64,000 nt of DNA from Sphingomonas sp. URHD0057 (GCF_000620665.1 NZ_JIAU01000006.1:248001-312000); one strand, 5' to 3'. Positions 42,837-52,747 are shown, counted from the stretch's first letter. Translations and numbers: made by a program. Notes: generated by a model not told the origin, from the sequence alone.

Positions 42837-45673
42837 GGCGCGCTGGTCGCCGTCGCCAGATCGACTTTGTCGGCGGGTACGAGCTCGAGGTTCGGACGCA
42901 GGGCGCGCAGCTTGTCGATGAACTTCGACGTGTCGCCGACGATCACCAGCGAGATGCGGTCGGGCTGGAGCATCTTGGCCATCGCCGCGGTCGCACGGCC
43001 GCCCGATGTCGCCTGAATCCGGCTCGTGTAGGCCACCGCTTCGGATGGTTCGAGGCCCCGCGCGACGAGACTCGCGACGGTGCCGTTGAAGCCGGCGCTG
43101 GTTTCCATCTGGCGCTGGAAGCTGCCGATCAGGAGCGTTCGCCGCTGATCGACGAGGCTGTCGTCCAGCGGCTGGGCCGCGAGCCGCCCGAGCTCGTCGA
43201 GAAACACCTTGGCGACGTCGGCCGCGCTTTCATTCTTGGTCTGCGCGCTGGCGACCAGCGTACCTTGGTCGAGGCGCGACGCGAGGCTGCTGTAGGCTCC
43301 GTAGCTCAGGGCCCGCTTGACCCGGACCTCGATGAACAGCCGCCCGGTCGAGGAGCCGCCAAGCGCCGAATTGGCAACGGCGGCGTCATAAAATTCCGGG
43401 TCGGAGCGCTTGAGGCCCCGGGCAAACGCATAGACCGCCGCCTGACCGGCCCCGGGCAGATCGACGACGAGCGTGCGTCCGGGGCGCTCCGCGCCGGCGA
43501 GCGACGGAGGCAGCTGCGGCGCTGCCCCGGCGACCTTCCAGTCGCCCAGGACCTGCTCGGAAATCTGCTGGACGGCGGCGGGGTCGATGCCACCGCTGAC
43601 GACGACCGTGCTGAGCTCGGGCCGCCACCACTGGCTGCGATAGTCGAGCAGGTCGGCGCGGGTCATTCCCGCCAGGCTGGCAGGCGTGCCGGACTGGGCG
43701 ATCCCGTACGGCGCATCACCATACGCCACCGGCTGGACCAGCAATGCGGCGAGTGAGCCGGGATCCTTCACCGCCACGGCCAGGCCATCGAGGGCGCGTT
43801 TGCGCTCGCGGTCGAAGTCGGCGTCGGGGAATGAGGCGTTGCGGACGATATCGGCGAGGATCGCCGCTGCCGCACCGAGGTTGGCCGTTGGCGCCGTGAC
43901 CGACAAATAGGTCCCATCCAGGTCGACCTGACCCGAATAGGTCGCGCCCAGCTTTTCAAGTTCGGTGGCGATCTGGTCGGCGCTTCGCGTCGGCGTGCCC
44001 TTGTCGGCAATCGCGGCCGCGAGTCCTGCCCTGCCCGCCTTGACGCGCGGATCGCTCGCGGCGCCGGCGCGCACGAGGAGGGTCATGGAGGCCAAGGGCG
44101 TCTCGCCGGTGCGCGCGGCGATCACCCGAATGCCGTTTGCGAGGCGAGTGTCGGTTGGCGTTGGCAGGACCACCGGCACCTTGTCGCCCGGACCCGGTAG
44201 CGGGTCGCGCTCGGCCTCGGCGCGTAGCTCGTTTGCCTTGCCCTTGGCGGGCGGGACGACGCGAAACTTCGGCAGCGGAGTGGGATTGGCCCAGCCCTTC
44301 GGATCGCCGTCGCCCTGGACATAGCGGAAACCCAGCTCATGCTTTGGATTGAGGTAGAGCGCAGCAACGCGCTTGACGTCCGCCGCCGTTACCTTGGCGA
44401 TGCGCGCCAGACGCTCGTCCGCGAAACGCGGGTCGCCCGTCCGCACGAGCCGCTCGCCAAGCTCGAACGCCCGGTCGGAAAAGGTCTCGCGCGCGCTGAG
44501 AGCGGCGGCGAGCAGCTCGTTCCTAGCTTCGAACACCTCGTCCGCCGTCGGGCCTGTGGCGCGCAACGACGCTATGACCTTGGCGAGCTCCGGCGCGACG
44601 TTGTCCGGCGTCTTCCCGCCGGCGAGGGTGGCATAGGCCGCAAGATAGCTCTCTTCCTCGGTGTCGTTGAAGTTGGTTCCGACCTCGCTGGCGAGGCCGG
44701 TCTTCACGAGCGCGGTGTCGAGCCGGTTGTGCTGCCCCGCCGACAGGATGGCGTCGAGGACCTCAAGCGCGGCCATGTCGCGATGCGCTTCGCCGGGCAG
44801 CTGATAGGCCGTGCCGACGACCGGGAGCGGAACGTTGGGACCGGTCGCGGTGACTGTCCGCGCGGCGATCGGCTTGTCCCTGGTGGTGATCGCGAGCGGG
44901 ATCTTGTTCGGCCGGCTTGGGATTGGGCCGAAATAGCGGTCGACCAGGGCGTTGAGCTTGGCCGTGTCGAAATTGCCGGCGACGACCAGGGTCGCGGTGT
45001 CGGGCCCGTAATAAGCTTCATGGAAGGCGCGGGCGTCCTCGAGACTCGCCGAATCGAGGTCCGGGATGCTGCCGATCGTCGGACGGCGATGCGGCGTGAG
45101 GTTGTAGACATTCTCGCCAATCGCGAAGTTGAACAGGCGGCCGTACGGCGGCGCCAGGACGCGCTGGCGAAGCTCTTCCTTGACGACGTTGCGCTCGGTC
45201 TCGAACACCTCCTTGTCGATGACCGGCCGGGCCATGCGCTCGGCATGGGTCCAGATCATCCGCTCCAGATATTCAGCCGGGACCGTCTCGTAATAATTGG
45301 TGCGATCGTACCAGGTCGAGGCGTTGCGCGAGCCGCCAACGTCGTCGACCATCTTGTTGATCGCGTTGTAGGGCATGTTGACCGTCTTGCGGCTGAGGAT
45401 GTGCTCGAACAAATGGGCGAAGCCCGAGCGCCCGTCGGGGTCGTGCTTGGAGCCGACCTCGTACCACATCGAAGTCATGACATTGGGGGTCGAGGTGTCG
45501 CGGATGGCAATCACGCGAAGCCCGTTCTTGAGTTTGCGGTCGGTGAAAGCGATCGCGGGAATGTCCATCGCTGGCGCCGCCGCGCGCGCAGGCGCCGGCG
45601 CGGCCGGAAGCGCACTCGTGCATAGCGAAGCGGAAAGCAGCGTAACGCCGCTTATAAGTGTCCCACGGATCAT
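42833..45673 (-). CDS. M16-family (pitrilysin-like) zinc peptidase, exported
   Basis: 946 residues with a signal peptide from ATG 45673, after GGGGG. There are two M16 halves. The first has the inverted zinc motif HxxEH (His87, Glu90, His91 in FAHLFEHILS) with the downstream Glu in ETERNVVKEEL. The second half (residue ~500 on: VLPTPTDTRLANGIRVIAART, FARGLKRSDPEFYDAAVANSALGG) is the non-catalytic partner. A single-chain M16 enzyme degrades peptides inside a closed chamber. It converges with the M1 aminopeptidase (shared TTAA). Confidence 0.93.
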   Translation of the reverse strand: MIRGTLISGVTLLSASLCTSALPAAPAPARAAAPAMDIPAIAFTDRKLKNGLRVIAIRDTSTPNVMTSMWYEVGSKHDPDGRSGFAHLFEHILSRKTVNMPYNAINKMVDDVGGSRNASTWYDRTNYYETVPAEYLERMIWTHAERMARPVIDKEVFETERNVVKEELRQRVLAPPYGRLFNFAIGENVYNLTPHRRPTIGSIPDLDSASLEDARAFHEAYYGPDTATLVVAGNFDTAKLNALVDRYFGPIPSRPNKIPLAITTRDKPIAARTVTATGPNVPLPVVGTAYQLPGEAHRDMAALEVLDAILSAGQHNRLDTALVKTGLASEVGTNFNDTEEESYLAAYATLAGGKTPDNVAPELAKVIASLRATGPTADEVFEARNELLAAALSARETFSDRAFELGERLVRTGDPRFADERLARIAKVTAADVKRVAALYLNPKHELGFRYVQGDGDPKGWANPTPLPKFRVVPPAKGKANELRAEAERDPLPGPGDKVPVVLPTPTDTRLANGIRVIAARTGETPLASMTLLVRAGAASDPRVKAGRAGLAAAIADKGTPTRSADQIATELEKLGATYSGQVDLDGTYLSVTAPTANLGAAAAILADIVRNASFPDADFDRERKRALDGLAVAVKDPGSLAALLVQPVAYGDAPYGIAQSGTPASLAGMTRADLLDYRSQWWRPELSTVVVSGGIDPAAVQQISEQVLGDWKVAGAAPQLPPSLAGAERPGRTLVVDLPGAGQAAVYAFARGLKRSDPEFYDAAVANSALGGSSTGRLFIEVRVKRALSYGAYSSLASRLDQGTLVASAQTKNESAADVAKVFLDELGRLAAQPLDDSLVDQRRTLLIGSFQRQMETSAGFNGTVASLVARGLEPSEAVAYTSRIQATSGGRATAAMAKMLQPDRISLVIVGDTSKFIDKLRALRPNLELVPADKVDLATATSAP

Positions 45674-46051
45674 CGATGGCCCCCTGGCGATATGAGAATG
45701 GCGCAGAGGTCGGGTGGAGATGCCGTTGCGGCAATCCACGTTCGACGGATGGGCGGCTGCCTCCGACAGGGCGCGAGCAGCTTCGCCTTGATCGCGCGGC
45801 GAAATTCGCTATAGGCGCCGCTCCGCACCGGGCTTCGGCCCGATGCACTCGTCCGAGACAGTTGCTGAGGCTCGCCTCTTAATTTGCAGCCTAGACGGGG
45901 ACAGGAATCATTCGAAGCGGGAAACCGCTTCGTCGTGCGTTGCTCTTACGCGGCGCCAGCGATCCCACCCCACGGACTTTAGTTGTTCAGGCTTGCCTGG
46001 GCTTTTGTTGAAGCTCGATCGGGCTCGCCCGGTCGAAACTTTGGAGTTGGC
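45674..46051 (+). promoter_or_regulatory. rplJL upstream region (378 bp without a gene)
   Basis: This holds a sigma-70-like promoter, TTGATC (45788-45793), 16 bases, TATAGG (45810-45815), and the L10 leader hairpin described separately. I see no convincing open reading frame. Confidence 0.6.
45913..45932 (+). ncRNA. L10 leader stem-loop (ribosomal protein autoregulatory site)
   Basis: CGAAGCGG and CCGCTTCG form a perfect 8-bp stem capped by a GAAA tetraloop. It lies about 100 bases downstream of the promoter at 45788 and about 120 bases before rplJ. L10 leaders bind the L10-L7/L12 complex and repress translation. The GNRA loop and position fit, but the kink-turn was not verified. Confidence 0.55.
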
Positions 46052-46567
46052 ATGGATCGTTCGCAAAAAGCCGATCTGGTCGCCGAGCTGAAGAGCGTCT
46101 TCTCCGAGACGAGTGTGGTGGTGATCACCCGCAACCACGGTCTCTCGGTCGCGCAGTCCACGGACCTGCGCTTGAAGATGCGCGATGCCGGGGCCCAGTA
46201 TAAAGTTGCGAAGAACCGTCTTGCCCTGATCGCGCTCGAGGACACGCGCTACAAACCGATCGGCGACCTTCTCAAGGGACCGACCGCGCTGGCGACATCT
46301 GAAGACCCCGTTGCGGCCGCCAAGGTGGCGGTCGAATTCGCCAAGACGAACGACAAGCTCGAAATCGTCGGCGGAGCGATGGGCGATACCATCCTCGACG
46401 TGAACGGGATCAAGGCGCTGGCGGCATTGCCGTCGCTCGATCAACTGCGCGCGACCATCGTGGGCCTGATTCAGGCGCCCGCGAGCAAGATCGCACGCAC
46501 GATCAGCGAGCCTGGCGCGCAACTGGCACGGGTTTTCGGGGCTTATGCCGCGAAAGAGGCAGCATAG
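46052..46567 (+). CDS. rplJ: 50S ribosomal protein L10
   Basis: 171 residues. [51 protein letters not shown] and [22 protein letters not shown] are typical. Together with L7/L12 it forms the ribosomal stalk and is the probable ligand of its own leader. It is 59 bases upstream of rplL. Confidence 0.97.
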   Translation: MDRSQKADLVAELKSVFSETSVVVITRNHGLSVAQSTDLRLKMRDAGAQYKVAKNRLALIALEDTRYKPIGDLLKGPTALATSEDPVAAAKVAVEFAKTNDKLEIVGGAMGDTILDVNGIKALAALPSLDQLRATIVGLIQAPASKIARTISEPGAQLARVFGAYAAKEAA

Positions 46568-46626
46568 TTTTTCGCTTTAGTTTTCACGCACGACACATGG
46601 GGCGAAGCCCCGCACAGGAGTAAGAA

Positions 46627-47001
46627 ATGGCTGACATTACCAAGCTGGTCGACCAGCTTTCCGGATTGACCGTTCTCGAGGCCGCGGACCTCGCCAAGGC
46701 GCTCGAAGAGAAGTGGGGCGTTTCCGCCGCTGCTGCTGTTGCCGCGGCTCCCGCCGCCGCTGCGGCTGCCGGCCCGGCCGCCGAAGAGCAGACCGAATTC
46801 GACGTTATCCTCACCGGCGACGGTGGCAAGAAGATCAACGTCATCAAGGAAGTCCGCGCGATTACCGGCCTGGGCCTCGGCGAAGCCAAGGCGCTGGTCG
46901 AAGGCGCGCCCAAGGCCGTCAAGGAAGGCATCAACAAGGCCGAGGCCGAGAAGATCAAGAAGCAGATCGAGGATGCCGGCGGCACCGTCGAGCTGAAGTA
47001 A
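46627..47001 (+). CDS. rplL: 50S ribosomal protein L7/L12
   Basis: 124 residues. The N-terminal dimerisation domain ([34 protein letters not shown]), Ala-rich hinge, and the factor-binding C-terminal domain ([40 protein letters not shown]) are all normal. AGGAG precedes the ATG. A terminator follows, instead of read-through to rpoB. Confidence 0.98.
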   Translation: MADITKLVDQLSGLTVLEAADLAKALEEKWGVSAAAAVAAAPAAAAAAGPAAEEQTEFDVILTGDGGKKINVIKEVRAITGLGLGEAKALVEGAPKAVKEGINKAEAEKIKKQIEDAGGTVELK

Positions 47002-47026
47002 GCTTCGCAGCTTCGCTGAAACAAGG

Positions 47027-47057
47027 AAGGGCGGCTCCTCGCGGGCCGCCCTTTTCT
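47027..47057 (+). terminator. Terminator after rplJL
   Basis: AAGGGCGGC, 9-base loop, GCCGCCCTT, then TTCTT. It abuts the stop codon of the converging aminotransferase. Confidence 0.85.
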
Positions 47058-48103
47058 TATTGAAGATCGTCGAGTGCCGCGCCGAGGCGCTTGAGCCCCC
47101 CTTCCAGGAGATCGGTCGGGACACCGAGGCCGACGCGGAAATGGTCGGGCATCTCGAACCAGCTGCCCGGTACGACCGCGGTGTCCTGATGTTCGCGAAG
47201 GTGGGCGGCGAGCGGCTCGGTATTGCCGGTCCAGCGCGGAAAGGCGACGATGCCGTGCTCCGCGGGCATGCACTCGAGGTCGGGCCGGCCGGCGACGAAA
47301 ACGTCGAACAACGCGCGATTGCGGCCGAGCATGGCCGGAGTCTGACCGAGGATTTCATCGAGGCGTTCGAAGGCGATGCAGGCGAGCATTTCCGCCTGAT
47401 GCGCCTGGTTCACCCCGAACAGGTCGTTGAGCCGCCACATGCGCTCGGCAAGCTCGGGCTCGGCGAGGATCCAACCGCAGCGCAGCCCGCTGAGGCCGTA
47501 AACCTTGGTCAGACTGTTGGTGCAGACAAACTCCGGTCCCAAATGAGCCGCGCTGCGCCGGGCCGGGACCGCGGAATCGAGATAGACCTCATCGACCAGC
47601 ACGCGCGCGTTCGTCTTTCGCGCGAGCTTGGCCAGCGCGCCGAGCTCCGCCTCGTCGGCGAGCGCGCTGCTCGGATTGTGAAGATTGGTGATCACGATCA
47701 GGCGCGTTCGTTCGCTCAAACCGGCCGCGACGCGGTCGACGTCGATCCGGAAGCGGTCCTCCGCGCGACGGTCGAAGCGCTTGATTTCGGCACCGAGGAA
47801 GCTCGCGATCCCGAGGAGCGGCTCGTAGGTCGGGCGCTCGACCAGCACCTCGTCGCCGGGCGCGATCAATGCCGCCATCGCCAGGAAATTGGCCATCGAG
47901 GTGCCGTCCGCGGCCGCCACCTGTTCAGCCGCAACGCCGTAACGCCGGGCTATGGCCTCGCGCAGCGGCGGGTAGCGAGGGTGGCTCGCGCCGTCCATGT
48001 CGAGATCCGCGATCGCGATCGGCAGCGAGTCCATGCGGAAGTGCGGGACTTCACTGGCGGTCAGCGCGAAGCGCACGGGCGGTTTGAACTTCGCCCAATG
48101 CAT
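47057..48103 (-). CDS. PLP-dependent aminotransferase, class I/II fold
   Basis: About 348 residues. Fold-type I features: GTSMANFLAMAALIAPGDEVLVERPTYEPLLG, TRLIVITNLHNPSSALAD, ARVLVDEVYLDS and FVCTNSLTKVYGLSGLRCGWI with the PLP lysine in SLTK. Substrate unknown, probably an amino acid. ATG 48103 is used; an in-frame GTG at 48127 overlaps the permease stop (GTGA) and may be the true start, indicating coupling with the permease. Confidence 0.85.
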   Translation of the reverse strand: MHWAKFKPPVRFALTASEVPHFRMDSLPIAIADLDMDGASHPRYPPLREAIARRYGVAAEQVAAADGTSMANFLAMAALIAPGDEVLVERPTYEPLLGIASFLGAEIKRFDRRAEDRFRIDVDRVAAGLSERTRLIVITNLHNPSSALADEAELGALAKLARKTNARVLVDEVYLDSAVPARRSAAHLGPEFVCTNSLTKVYGLSGLRCGWILAEPELAERMWRLNDLFGVNQAHQAEMLACIAFERLDEILGQTPAMLGRNRALFDVFVAGRPDLECMPAEHGIVAFPRWTGNTEPLAAHLREHQDTAVVPGSWFEMPDHFRVGLGVPTDLLEGGLKRLGAALDDLQ

Positions 48104-48123
48104 GTAATCGGACCCCGTCGCCC

Positions 48124-49464
48124 TCACGCGGGATTCCGGCTCTTGCGCTGCCAGTAGAGACAGGCCGGCACACCGGCCAGCAGGATGGCGTAGCCGACCA
48201 GGCTGTTGGTGAGGTTGTTCCAGACCGTGGCGATGACGGTAACGGCGCAGGCAGCGACGAACAGGCCCGTGGTCAGCGGATGCAGCGGCACCTTGAAGCT
48301 GACCGGCTGATCGGGATGGCGCCGGCGGAAAATGAACAAAGCGGCGCCGGTCAGGCCGAAGAAGATGAAATCGACCGAGACGACATAACTGAGGATCTGA
48401 CCGAACGTCCCGGACAGCGCAATGGCCGCCGCGGCGACGCCCTGCAGAACGATCGCCACGACCGGAACCCGACTCTTCGGGTTGACCCGGGCGACGCTGC
48501 GAAAGAACAGCCCGTCCTCGGCCATTGCGAAATAGACCCGCGGGGCGGTCAGCATGCCCTGGCTGAGGAAACCGAGCGCGGAAATGGCGATGCCGATGGC
48601 GATCAGGGTGGCTCCGCGATCGCCAAGCGCGAGGCGCATGACGTCGGTCGCGGGCGTCCTGGACGCGGCAAGGCCGACGGGCCCGAGCGCCTGGACGCAA
48701 ACGAAGGCGACCGCTGTGTAAAGGATGATGACTCCGGCGACCCCGAGCAGCAGCCCGCGGGCAAGGTCGCGCTGCGGATTGCGCATCTCGCCGGCAACGA
48801 AGCTCGAGGTCTGCCAGCCGCCGTACGAGAACATCACGGGGGTAAGCGCCGCACCGATCGCGGCGAGCGTCGAGATCGAGCCCGGACCCGCGACATCGGG
48901 TTGGGGCGCGACGGCGGGCGCTAGGTAGAGGCCGACAAGCACCAACGCGGCGATGGCCAGGATCTTGAGCACCATGAGGCCGCTCTGGACGTTGCTGCCC
49001 GACCGCACACCGAGGCAGTTGATCAGCGTGAGCCCCCCTAAAACACAGACCGCGACAGCGCTCTCGGAAATGGGGAGCTGGACCAGGTTCCCGAAATAGC
49101 GTGCGAAGGTGATCGCGACCGCCGCCATCCCGCCCGATTGGATCACCAGCAGCAACGCCCAGCCGTAGAGGAAGGCGGGCATCGGGCCGTAGGCGTCGCG
49201 GAGGTAGGCATATTGCCCCCCGACATCGGGCCGGCGCGCCGCAAGCTCGGCATAAACGAACGCCGCGGCGAGCGCGACGAGGCCGCCGAGCACCCAGACG
49301 CCGACGACCAGGAACTCGGTATCGACATGCCGCGCGACCTCGGCCGGTGTGACGAAAATCCCCGAACCGATGATCCCGCCCATGACCAGCATGGTCGCGT
49401 CGAACGAGCCGAGGCGGCGGACGAGGCCGTGTGGTCCGGGGTCGGCGGGGCGAGAAGCGCTCAA
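48124..49464 (-). CDS. APC-family amino-acid permease
   Basis: 446 residues with about 12 membrane helices. The N-terminal signature is LGSFDATMLVMGGIIGSGIFVTPAEVARHV, followed by GGLVALAAAFVYAELAARRPDVGGQYAYLRDAYG. It probably imports or exchanges amino acids. The start is TTG 49464; no earlier ATG is in frame. It is upstream of, and probably coupled to, the aminotransferase. Confidence 0.9.
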   Translation of the reverse strand: MSASRPADPGPHGLVRRLGSFDATMLVMGGIIGSGIFVTPAEVARHVDTEFLVVGVWVLGGLVALAAAFVYAELAARRPDVGGQYAYLRDAYGPMPAFLYGWALLLVIQSGGMAAVAITFARYFGNLVQLPISESAVAVCVLGGLTLINCLGVRSGSNVQSGLMVLKILAIAALVLVGLYLAPAVAPQPDVAGPGSISTLAAIGAALTPVMFSYGGWQTSSFVAGEMRNPQRDLARGLLLGVAGVIILYTAVAFVCVQALGPVGLAASRTPATDVMRLALGDRGATLIAIGIAISALGFLSQGMLTAPRVYFAMAEDGLFFRSVARVNPKSRVPVVAIVLQGVAAAAIALSGTFGQILSYVVSVDFIFFGLTGAALFIFRRRHPDQPVSFKVPLHPLTTGLFVAACAVTVIATVWNNLTNSLVGYAILLAGVPACLYWQRKSRNPA

Positions 49465-49539
49465 GTCAGACTTGCCGGACTGCGCGCTGCGACGACATGC
49501 CGGATCATCACATCAGCGCGAACCGTCCGCAAGCCGCAG

Positions 49540-50400
49540 TCAGCCTGTGAGTTCGTCCAGAAAGTCGTCGATTGCCGCGGTCGCCGCAGGCTCATCGAGT
49601 ATCGGTGCGTGGCCAACCCCCGGCACGACCGCGAATTTCGCCCGCAGTGCGACGGCCCTCATTTTTTCGAAGACCTCGGCGCTCAGAAGCTCGCTGATCG
49701 CGCCGCGGACCACCAGCAGCGGCTTCTGCGCCAAGGCGACAAAGAGCGGCCACAAGTCGACCTTAGGGGTCGGCGCGCCCTTGAACACATTCGCAATGGC
49801 CGCGTCGTAATCGAAAACGACTGCGCCATCGTCCTCGCGGCAGTTGCGGCGGGCCATCGCCAGCCAATCGTCACGCGCATAGCCAGGGTAGGCGGCGCCC
49901 TGGTGCCTCGCGAGCGCCTCCGCGGCGTCGTCCCAGCTGGCGAAGCGCTCACCCTTACCAACGTAGCTCTGGATGCGATCGAGCCCGGCCTGAGTGAGTT
50001 TCGGTCCGACATCGTTGAGGATCGAGGCGGCGATGCGCTGCGGCGCCGTGACCGCGATCGCCATCGTCACCAGCCCACCCAGCGACGTGCCGACGAAAAT
50101 CGCCTGGGCAATGGCGAGCTGGTCGAGCAGCTGGATCACGTCACCGGCGTAGGCGAGCGGCGTGTAGCGGGCCGGCAGCGGGTCGCGGTCGCTGTCGCCG
50201 CGCCCACGGAAATCGAGCGCAATGACTCGGAAGCGCGGTGAATAGCGCTCTGCGAACGCCTCGAAATCGCGCGCGTTGCGCGTGAGGCCGTGAAGACAGA
50301 GGAGCGGCGGTCGATCGTCGCTGCCTGGATAGTCGCGAAAGTGAAGGCGGAGGCCGTCGGCGACGACGACGTAGCCGTCGCGATATCGCGGCTCAGCCAC
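49540..50400 (-). CDS. Alpha/beta-fold hydrolase
   Basis: 286 residues. The oxyanion region is LLCLHGLTRNARDFE, the nucleophile Ser is in VGTSLGGLVTM, and the C-terminal catalytic His is in VPGVGHAPILDEP. DFRGRGDSD is typical of small esterases and dienelactone- or haloperoxidase-like hydrolases. The substrate is unknown. GTG 50400 overlaps the end of the upstream flavin-binding gene by eight bases, so the two are co-transcribed. Confidence 0.88.
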   Translation of the reverse strand: MAEPRYRDGYVVVADGLRLHFRDYPGSDDRPPLLCLHGLTRNARDFEAFAERYSPRFRVIALDFRGRGDSDRDPLPARYTPLAYAGDVIQLLDQLAIAQAIFVGTSLGGLVTMAIAVTAPQRIAASILNDVGPKLTQAGLDRIQSYVGKGERFASWDDAAEALARHQGAAYPGYARDDWLAMARRNCREDDGAVVFDYDAAIANVFKGAPTPKVDLWPLFVALAQKPLLVVRGAISELLSAEVFEKMRAVALRAKFAVVPGVGHAPILDEPAATAAIDDFLDELTG

Positions 50401-51040
50401 GCGGCGTCAGGTCGCTCGGCGGCGCAAGGCCCTCGCCCACGGTCCTGTCATCCGGCCGCGGCTCGCCATAGGCGACCTTGACCGGCACGAAGCCCGACCA
50501 GACGCCGTCCGGGCCCGTCTCGGTCGAAACGCTGCTGTTCACTTTGCCGACCGCTTCGTCGATCGGAACGACGACTATCATCGTGCCGCCGAGGTAGCCG
50601 TCAGGCAGCGGCGGGAGCACGGCGGTGCGGCTCTTGCCGACCAGCGATTCGAAAACGTGGGTCATGATCGCCTGCTTCTCCGCTTCGTCCTCGACCGTCC
50701 GGCCGCGGCCGTAGACCGTCGCCGAGCGGTACAGCATCGAATGGTCTTCGATGCGCCGGCACACCGCCATGGCGTCGATGATCATGACGTTGATGCAGGC
50801 TTCGGCGCCGTTGGCGATGGCATTGAGCAAGCGGTTGGTGGCGAGACCATGGAGAATGAGGTCGCTGCCGATCCGGGCGTGGATCATCGGCTGGACGTGG
50901 GGAGCGCCATCGATCGCCACCGCGACCGAGGCAATCAGCGCCTCGTCGAAGATCGCGTGGATCGTCTCGGCGTCGTAGGTTGCACGCTTGGCCCGGCGCC
51001 GCATCGTGGTGCGTGTCGTGCGCGGATATTGGTCAACCAT
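50393..51040 (-). CDS. Pyridoxamine 5'-phosphate oxidase-family (FMN split-barrel) protein
   Basis: 215 residues from ATG 51040. The split-barrel core is visible: YDAETIHAIFDEALIASVAVAIDGAPHVQPMIHARIGSDLILHGLATNRLLNAI, then CINVMIIDAMAVCRRIEDHSMLYRSATVYGRG. Members bind FMN, F420 or heme and are not necessarily pyridoxamine oxidases. It is followed by the alpha/beta hydrolase with an 8-base overlap. Confidence 0.88.
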   Translation of the reverse strand: MVDQYPRTTRTTMRRRAKRATYDAETIHAIFDEALIASVAVAIDGAPHVQPMIHARIGSDLILHGLATNRLLNAIANGAEACINVMIIDAMAVCRRIEDHSMLYRSATVYGRGRTVEDEAEKQAIMTHVFESLVGKSRTAVLPPLPDGYLGGTMIVVVPIDEAVGKVNSSVSTETGPDGVWSGFVPVKVAYGEPRPDDRTVGEGLAPPSDLTPRG

Positions 51041-51057
51041 GCGCGGGCTACAGCAGA

Positions 51058-51699
51058 TCAGGCGGCCTGAAGAAAGGCCTCCGGTGTCAGATCCTCGGTC
51101 GCCAGCGCCCGCTGGACCGTCGGCCGCTCCACGATGCGCTGGGCGAGCGCGGCCCAGCGCGGATAAGCGCTCATGTCGTTGCCGATGCGTCTGCCCCAAC
51201 GGAAAAAGGTCAGCAGATAGGAATCGGCGGCGGTGAAGTGGCCGTCGACCGCCCAGCCGGTCCCAAGCAGGCCCTCGATTTCCGCAAAGTGGCCGCGAAG
51301 CGCTTCGTGGCCGCCGTCGACGATGGTCGGATACGCATCCGTGTCGGCGGTGAAGCGCTCGGGCCGCCACACCTGAGCGAAGGCGATATGGACCGTCGAC
51401 GCGAACCAGCCGAGCAGCTCGTTGCATCGGGCGGCGGCGAGCGGATCGTCAAGCGGAACCGAACCCGCGGCGCCGAACCGCTGCGCGAGGTAATTCAGGA
51501 TCGCGATGTTCTCGGTGATGATGCGACCATCAACCTCGAGCGCCGGCACACGGGCGTGCGGATTGATGCGCAGATACTGGGGCGTGCGATGGGCGCCTTC
51601 GGCGAGCACGACACGCTCGGCAGTGTAGGGCGCCGCCGCTTCCTCGAGGGCCACGTGAGCGACGAGCGAGCACGCGCCCGGCGAATAATAAAGGATCAT
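51058..51699 (-). CDS. Glutathione S-transferase (beta-class-like)
   Basis: 213 residues. The thioredoxin-like N-domain is MILYYSPGACSLVAHVALEEA with Cys10, a catalytic Cys typical of bacterial beta-class enzymes, followed by RVPALEVDGRIITENIAILNYLAQRFG (cis-Pro and glutathione site). An all-helical C-domain follows. It detoxifies electrophiles. Confidence 0.92.
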   Translation of the reverse strand: MILYYSPGACSLVAHVALEEAAAPYTAERVVLAEGAHRTPQYLRINPHARVPALEVDGRIITENIAILNYLAQRFGAAGSVPLDDPLAAARCNELLGWFASTVHIAFAQVWRPERFTADTDAYPTIVDGGHEALRGHFAEIEGLLGTGWAVDGHFTAADSYLLTFFRWGRRIGNDMSAYPRWAALAQRIVERPTVQRALATEDLTPEAFLQAA

Positions 51700-51761
51700 T
51701 GGCGTTCCCTTCCCGCCTTCGTCAGTGCGGAATTGCGGGCGCCGTCGCCAGTCAGTTCACC

Positions 51762-52655
51762 TCAAGATTCGATTGAATGTATCTCATCGGTGAAAAGCGC
51801 GGCGACCGCTTCAACGAACGGCAGCACCACGGGCAGCTTGGTGGAGCTTGGATTCCACACCGCCCAATAGCTGTATTCGGCCGGCACCTCGCGCTCGAAC
51901 AGGCGGACGAGGCGGCCGCTGCGAAGGTCGTCGACAACCAGCCGCCCGCGGGCCAGGGCAATGCCGTGACCCGCGGCGGCAGCCTCCACCGCGAGCGCGC
52001 TGTCGTCGATGTAGAGCGCGTTGCCGGAACGCGACGGGTCGGGCGCGGCAGGATCAAGCCACAATCGCCAGCTGCTTTCCGGGTGGTGGATCAGGACATG
52101 GTCGGCAAGCTCCGTCTGGTCGCGCGGCCACTCGCCACGGTTGTAGGTTCGGCTGACGACCGGGAACAGCATCTCGTCGCCGAGGAAGCGCGTCTGGACC
52201 CCTCGCCATCCCCCCGGCCCGAAGCGAATGGCAAGGTCGATGTCGCGGTCGAGATCGGCCAGCGCGGTCGTGCAACGAAGATCGAGCATCATGCCCGGCG
52301 CCGCGGCCTGCAACCGGGACAGCACCGGCAGGAACAGGCGCTCGGCGATCGACGCCAGGGTCGAAATGACCAGCCGGTCGCGCGCCCGCCACGGCGCCGT
52401 GTCGAAGGCATCGGCGAGCAAGCCGAGGCTGAGGCGGACGCGCGCGGCGAGCGTCCGCCCGGCCGCCGTCAGCGCGACCGCGCGGCCTTCGCGAGTGAAC
52501 AATTGCTGATCGAGCCTTTGCTCAAGCGCCTTGATCGCGTGACTGATCGCGCCTGGCGTTAGGTTGAGCTCGTCGGCGGCCCGAGTGAAGCTGGCATGGC
52601 GCGCCGCTGCCTCGAACGCCGCGATCGACCGCAGTGACGGGGGACGGACGGCCAC
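51762..52655 (-). CDS. LysR-family transcriptional regulator (GcvA-like)
   Basis: About 297 residues. The HTH is LRSIAAFEAAARHASFTRAADELNLTPGAISHAIKALEQRLDQQLFTREGRAVALT, and a periplasmic-binding-like effector domain follows. GTG 52655 is used because it gives the family's N-terminus; no ATG is available. It is divergent from the glyoxalase-like / LysE / decarboxylase operon across 92 bases and is the likely regulator of that operon. Confidence 0.9.
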   Translation of the reverse strand: MAVRPPSLRSIAAFEAAARHASFTRAADELNLTPGAISHAIKALEQRLDQQLFTREGRAVALTAAGRTLAARVRLSLGLLADAFDTAPWRARDRLVISTLASIAERLFLPVLSRLQAAAPGMMLDLRCTTALADLDRDIDLAIRFGPGGWRGVQTRFLGDEMLFPVVSRTYNRGEWPRDQTELADHVLIHHPESSWRLWLDPAAPDPSRSGNALYIDDSALAVEAAAAGHGIALARGRLVVDDLRSGRLVRLFEREVPAEYSYWAVWNPSSTKLPVVLPFVEAVAALFTDEIHSIES

Positions 52656-52747
52656 CAAGGCCAGATGGCGGAATGATGAACTTCGTTCAACCAAAACGTG
52701 AGCATGTTCCGCTTTCCGCGACGCCCGGGTCGAGGCAGTTCGGAGCG

